NCBI GenBank assembly: GCA_041744735.1 | Contig: JBGTKH010000629.1 | Span: 1 to 7,250 of the forward strand | Length of the DNA stretch: 7,250 bases | Direction: 5' to 3' | Origin: JBGTKH01 sp041744735 | GTDB taxonomy: Bacteria; Planctomycetota; Planctomycetia; Pirellulales; Pirellulaceae | In this document: positions 5,691 through 7,250 of the stretch, one piece after another | Position numbering within the stretch: the first letter of the stretch is position 1 | Layout of the letters: each line of letters opens with the position of its first letter | Notes under the pieces: model-generated | Databases searched by the model: none | Told to the model about the DNA's origin: nothing | What the model saw: the letters and a program-made list of their open reading frames with translations, nothing else | Program-made: the position numbers and the translations under genes

Positions 5691-5770
5691 CCGTGGTGGT
5701 CCTGAATCCGTGGGGCGTTCTTCCGTGATTGGTCGCGGAGAGTCCCCCCACGGATTCAGGACGACCACGG
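5691..5770. repeat. Long inverted repeat, 25-bp arms with a 30-base loop
   Basis: Left arm 5691-5715 and right arm 5746-5770 are reverse complements at 24 of 25 positions (core TCCTGAATCCGTGGGG against CCCCACGGATTCAGGA). The loop is 5716-5745. It lies between the small Cys-rich gene and the two-gene operon, begins 57 bases after a stop codon and ends 15 bases before an ATG. No T-run follows either arm, so a simple terminator is unlikely. The last two bases of the right arm belong to the Shine-Dalgarno GGAGAG (5769-5774) of the next gene, so folding in mRNA could mask it. The perfection of the arms favours a recent mobile palindrome (REP or MITE-like) or a selected RNA structure; no transposase or flanking duplication is seen. 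Confidence 0.8.
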
Positions 5771-5785
5771 AGAGAGCGCACGTCA

Positions 5786-6283
5786 ATGCTCGATTTCGAA
5801 ATCCAACGCTGCACGCGCCGGTGTGCCAAGACTGATCGGGAGTTGCATCCCGGCGAGACCTTCTATTCCGTGCTCGCCGCGGAGGGAGCCGTGGTGGTGC
5901 GTCGCGACTTTTGCGACGAGGCATGGGAAGGTCCGCCCGAGGGTGCGATTGGCTGGTGGAAATCGCAGATGCCTGAACCCAACGCCAGGAAGTTTCACTG
6001 GGCGCCCAACGATGTGATGTTGCATTACTTCGAGCAGCTCGAAGGGCAAGCGGACAAGCAAGATGTGCGTTACGTGCTGGCCCTGCTGATGATCCGCCGC
6101 CGCGTGGTGCGATTGGAAGACACGGAAACGGATGACACGGGACGCGAGGTGCTGGTGCTGTATTGCCCGCGTAATGAGAACGAATACAAAACCGCGGTCG
6201 TGATGCCCGACGACCAGCGGGCCGCCGAGATTCAGGAAGAACTGGCGCAACTGCTGTTTGCCAACGCCGAGCAAGGAAGCTGA
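5786..6283 (+). CDS. Conserved planctomycete-type protein of unknown function
   Basis: A 165-aa soluble protein. I chose the ATG at 5786 over the in-frame TTG at 5729 because the latter would put the loop and right arm of the inverted repeat into the protein, and because GGAGAG (5769-5774) fits the ATG. The N-terminus RCTRRCAKTDRELHPGETFYSVL has C9 and C13, and C43 (DFCDEAW) and C127 (YCPR) may complete a metal site. Other striking stretches are EGAIGWWKSQMP, WAPNDVMLHYFEQL and RYVLALLMIRRRVVRLED, then a beta-rich VLVLYCPRNENEYKTAVV. I recognise the overall look as a planctomycete conserved hypothetical protein but no function is known to me. It is followed one base after its TGA by the TTG start of the exported-protein gene, so the two are an operon and probably act in the same process, perhaps at the envelope. 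Confidence 0.85.
   Translation: MLDFEIQRCTRRCAKTDRELHPGETFYSVLAAEGAVVVRRDFCDEAWEGPPEGAIGWWKSQMPEPNARKFHWAPNDVMLHYFEQLEGQADKQDVRYVLALLMIRRRVVRLEDTETDDTGREVLVLYCPRNENEYKTAVVMPDDQRAAEIQEELAQLLFANAEQGS
6273..6279 (+). promoter_or_regulatory. Ribosome binding site that selects a TTG start at 6285
   Basis: AAGGAAG lies inside the end of the 165-aa gene, five bases before TTG (6285-6287). The other in-frame start, TTG at 6258, lies upstream of this site and would add nine polar residues in front of the hydrophobic signal segment, so 6285 is preferred. Confidence 0.7.
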
Positions 6284-6284
6284 A

Positions 6285-7250
6285 TTGAATCGTCCGTTGT
6301 TGTATCTGCTGACGCTGGCCACGCTGTTTGCGGCCGGCGGCGCGAGCTGTCGCGGCCTGCGTCGCCAGTACGTCGAGCCGACACCGGTGGCATTTGCCGG
6401 CCCGCCGTCGCTGCAAGACGTGATCCGCGTCGTCAACGACAACAGCGGCCGCATCCGGCAATTGCAAACTCAAAGTGCAGTGGTCTCCGCACAGGGCATC
6501 CCGGCGCTGCGTGCCAACATCGTGCTCGAACGGCCGCTGCGATTCCGCATGCGGGCCGAACTGATGGGGCTGACCGGACCCGAAATGGACTTGGGCAGCA
6601 ACGAAGAATTGTTTTGGGTGTGGATCAAACGCAACGACCCGCCCGCGATTTACTACGCACGACACGATCAGTTTCAGCAGAGTGCGGCGCGGCAGATCAT
6701 TCCCGTGGAACCACAGTGGCTGATCGAGGCCCTGGGCGTCGTGTATCTCGACCCTTACGGCCGTCACGAAGGACCTATTTCACAAGGCGCGGGGCGAGCC
6801 GAAATCCGCTCGCGATTGCCGTCGCCCGATGGCGAACTGACCAAAGTCACCGTCATTCACGACTCGTACGGCTGGGTGCTCGAACAACACGTCTACGACC
6901 CGCGCGGCCAGTTGTTGGCATCGGCCCGCGCGTCGAACCATCGCTACTATCCGGTGGAAGGCGTGTCATTGCCGTCGCGAGTTGAAGTGCAACTGCCGCC
7001 CGCGCAATTGTCGTTTCAGATTGACGTGAGCGGCTACGCGATCAATCAACTCTACGGCGATCCAGCGCAGTTGTGGGCGCTGCCTCAGATCGAAGGCCAT
7101 CCGCTGGTGGACATCGCTGATCCGCGCTTTCAGCCGCCAGGCGCCGCGCCGCCCAGCCCGCCGAGTCAATACGGCCCCTCGTACTCAACGTATGGCGAAC
7201 CGCGCACGAGTCTCATGCCGCGCTATCGAGGCTACACGGATTCGCGCTAG
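6285..7250 (+). CDS. Exported LolA-like envelope (lipo)protein
   Basis: A complete 321-aa gene starting with TTG and ending with TAG at the last base of the window. The N-terminus NRPLLYLLTLATLFAAGGASC is a signal peptide: a basic residue, a hydrophobic core and a small-residue site. C22 could be lipidated, but the -3 residue is Gly instead of Leu, so the lipobox is non-canonical and plain signal-peptidase cleavage is an alternative. The mature part has an opening helix (SLQDVIRVVNDNSGRIRQLQT), then many predicted beta strands: IVLERPLRFRMRAEL, MDLGSNEELFWVWIKRN, YYARHDQF, VTVIHDSYGWVLEQHVYDPRGQLLASA. This pattern resembles the LolA/LppX lipid-binding half-barrel families, suggesting a periplasmic lipid or lipoprotein carrier; that is inference. 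The end (about 285-321) is Pro/Ser/Tyr-rich and probably disordered. It starts one base after the previous stop, so translation is coupled. Confidence 0.85.
   Translation: MNRPLLYLLTLATLFAAGGASCRGLRRQYVEPTPVAFAGPPSLQDVIRVVNDNSGRIRQLQTQSAVVSAQGIPALRANIVLERPLRFRMRAELMGLTGPEMDLGSNEELFWVWIKRNDPPAIYYARHDQFQQSAARQIIPVEPQWLIEALGVVYLDPYGRHEGPISQGAGRAEIRSRLPSPDGELTKVTVIHDSYGWVLEQHVYDPRGQLLASARASNHRYYPVEGVSLPSRVEVQLPPAQLSFQIDVSGYAINQLYGDPAQLWALPQIEGHPLVDIADPRFQPPGAAPPSPPSQYGPSYSTYGEPRTSLMPRYRGYTDSR

Noticed and set aside
5729..5785. Upstream TTG start for the 165-aa gene
   Set aside because: It would place the loop and right arm of the inverted repeat in the protein; the ATG at 5786 has the better ribosome site and the conserved-looking N-terminus.
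5520..6767. Long minus-strand open frame (415 codons)
   Set aside because: Antisense to two well-supported genes and through the inverted repeat; Arg/Ala/Pro-rich translation typical of a GC-rich shadow frame.
1..7250. CRISPR array, tRNA, rRNA or transposase
   Set aside because: No regularly spaced direct repeats, no tRNA or rRNA landmarks and no transposase or integrase motifs were seen.

Overview
The window looks like a chromosomal stretch of a GC-rich planctomycete (Pirellulales-like), carrying a compact Type II restriction-modification (R-M) cassette. The planctomycete call rests on recalled resemblance: a SUMF1-type protein, a 165-aa GWWKS/APNDV protein and a 'CRGLRR' envelope protein that look like lineage-restricted families, plus scarce Shine-Dalgarno sites and a TTG start. 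No database search was possible.

Layout. 1-621: 3' part of a SUMF1/FGE-fold gene that lacks the catalytic cysteine pair. 644-667: a small hairpin. 658-1023: a truncated transglutaminase-like gene, left as a remnant beside the cassette. About 1019-3160: the R-M cassette, with a beta-class DNA methyltransferase on + (1098-1985) meeting tail to tail a minus-strand pair, an XRE controller gene (2862-3107) followed through an ATGA overlap by a probable restriction endonuclease (1972-2865). 3310-5127 (-): a large B12-binding-type radical SAM protein. 5128-5397: a 270-base divergent intergenic region in which I see no convincing gene or promoter. 5398-5634: a small Cys-rich protein. 5691-5770: a long, nearly perfect inverted repeat. 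5786-7250: a two-gene operon of a conserved 165-aa protein and an exported LolA-like protein started by TTG.

The main result is the regulatory wiring of the R-M cassette. One 19-bp palindrome, consensus TTAGCCCAA-W-TTGGGTTWA, occurs over the -10/start region of the methyltransferase promoter (1048-1066), as a perfect copy between the -35 and -10 of the controller/endonuclease promoter (3119-3137), and as a degenerate copy over that -35 (3135-3153). The controller gene appears leaderless, while the methyltransferase has a leader and a good ribosome site. This matches the known logic of controller (C) protein systems such as Esp1396I: one protein represses methylase and times endonuclease synthesis. 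Here, however, the strong operator is next to the controller gene and the weak one is distal, which predicts mainly negative autoregulation. The endonuclease is not a family I can name with confidence; it carries a D...ExE candidate active site and a weak BglII/BamHI-like look.

The cassette seems to be an acquisition. It looks less GC-rich than its flanks, it abuts a gene cut before its domain is complete, and an 11-bp near-direct repeat lies at both edges.
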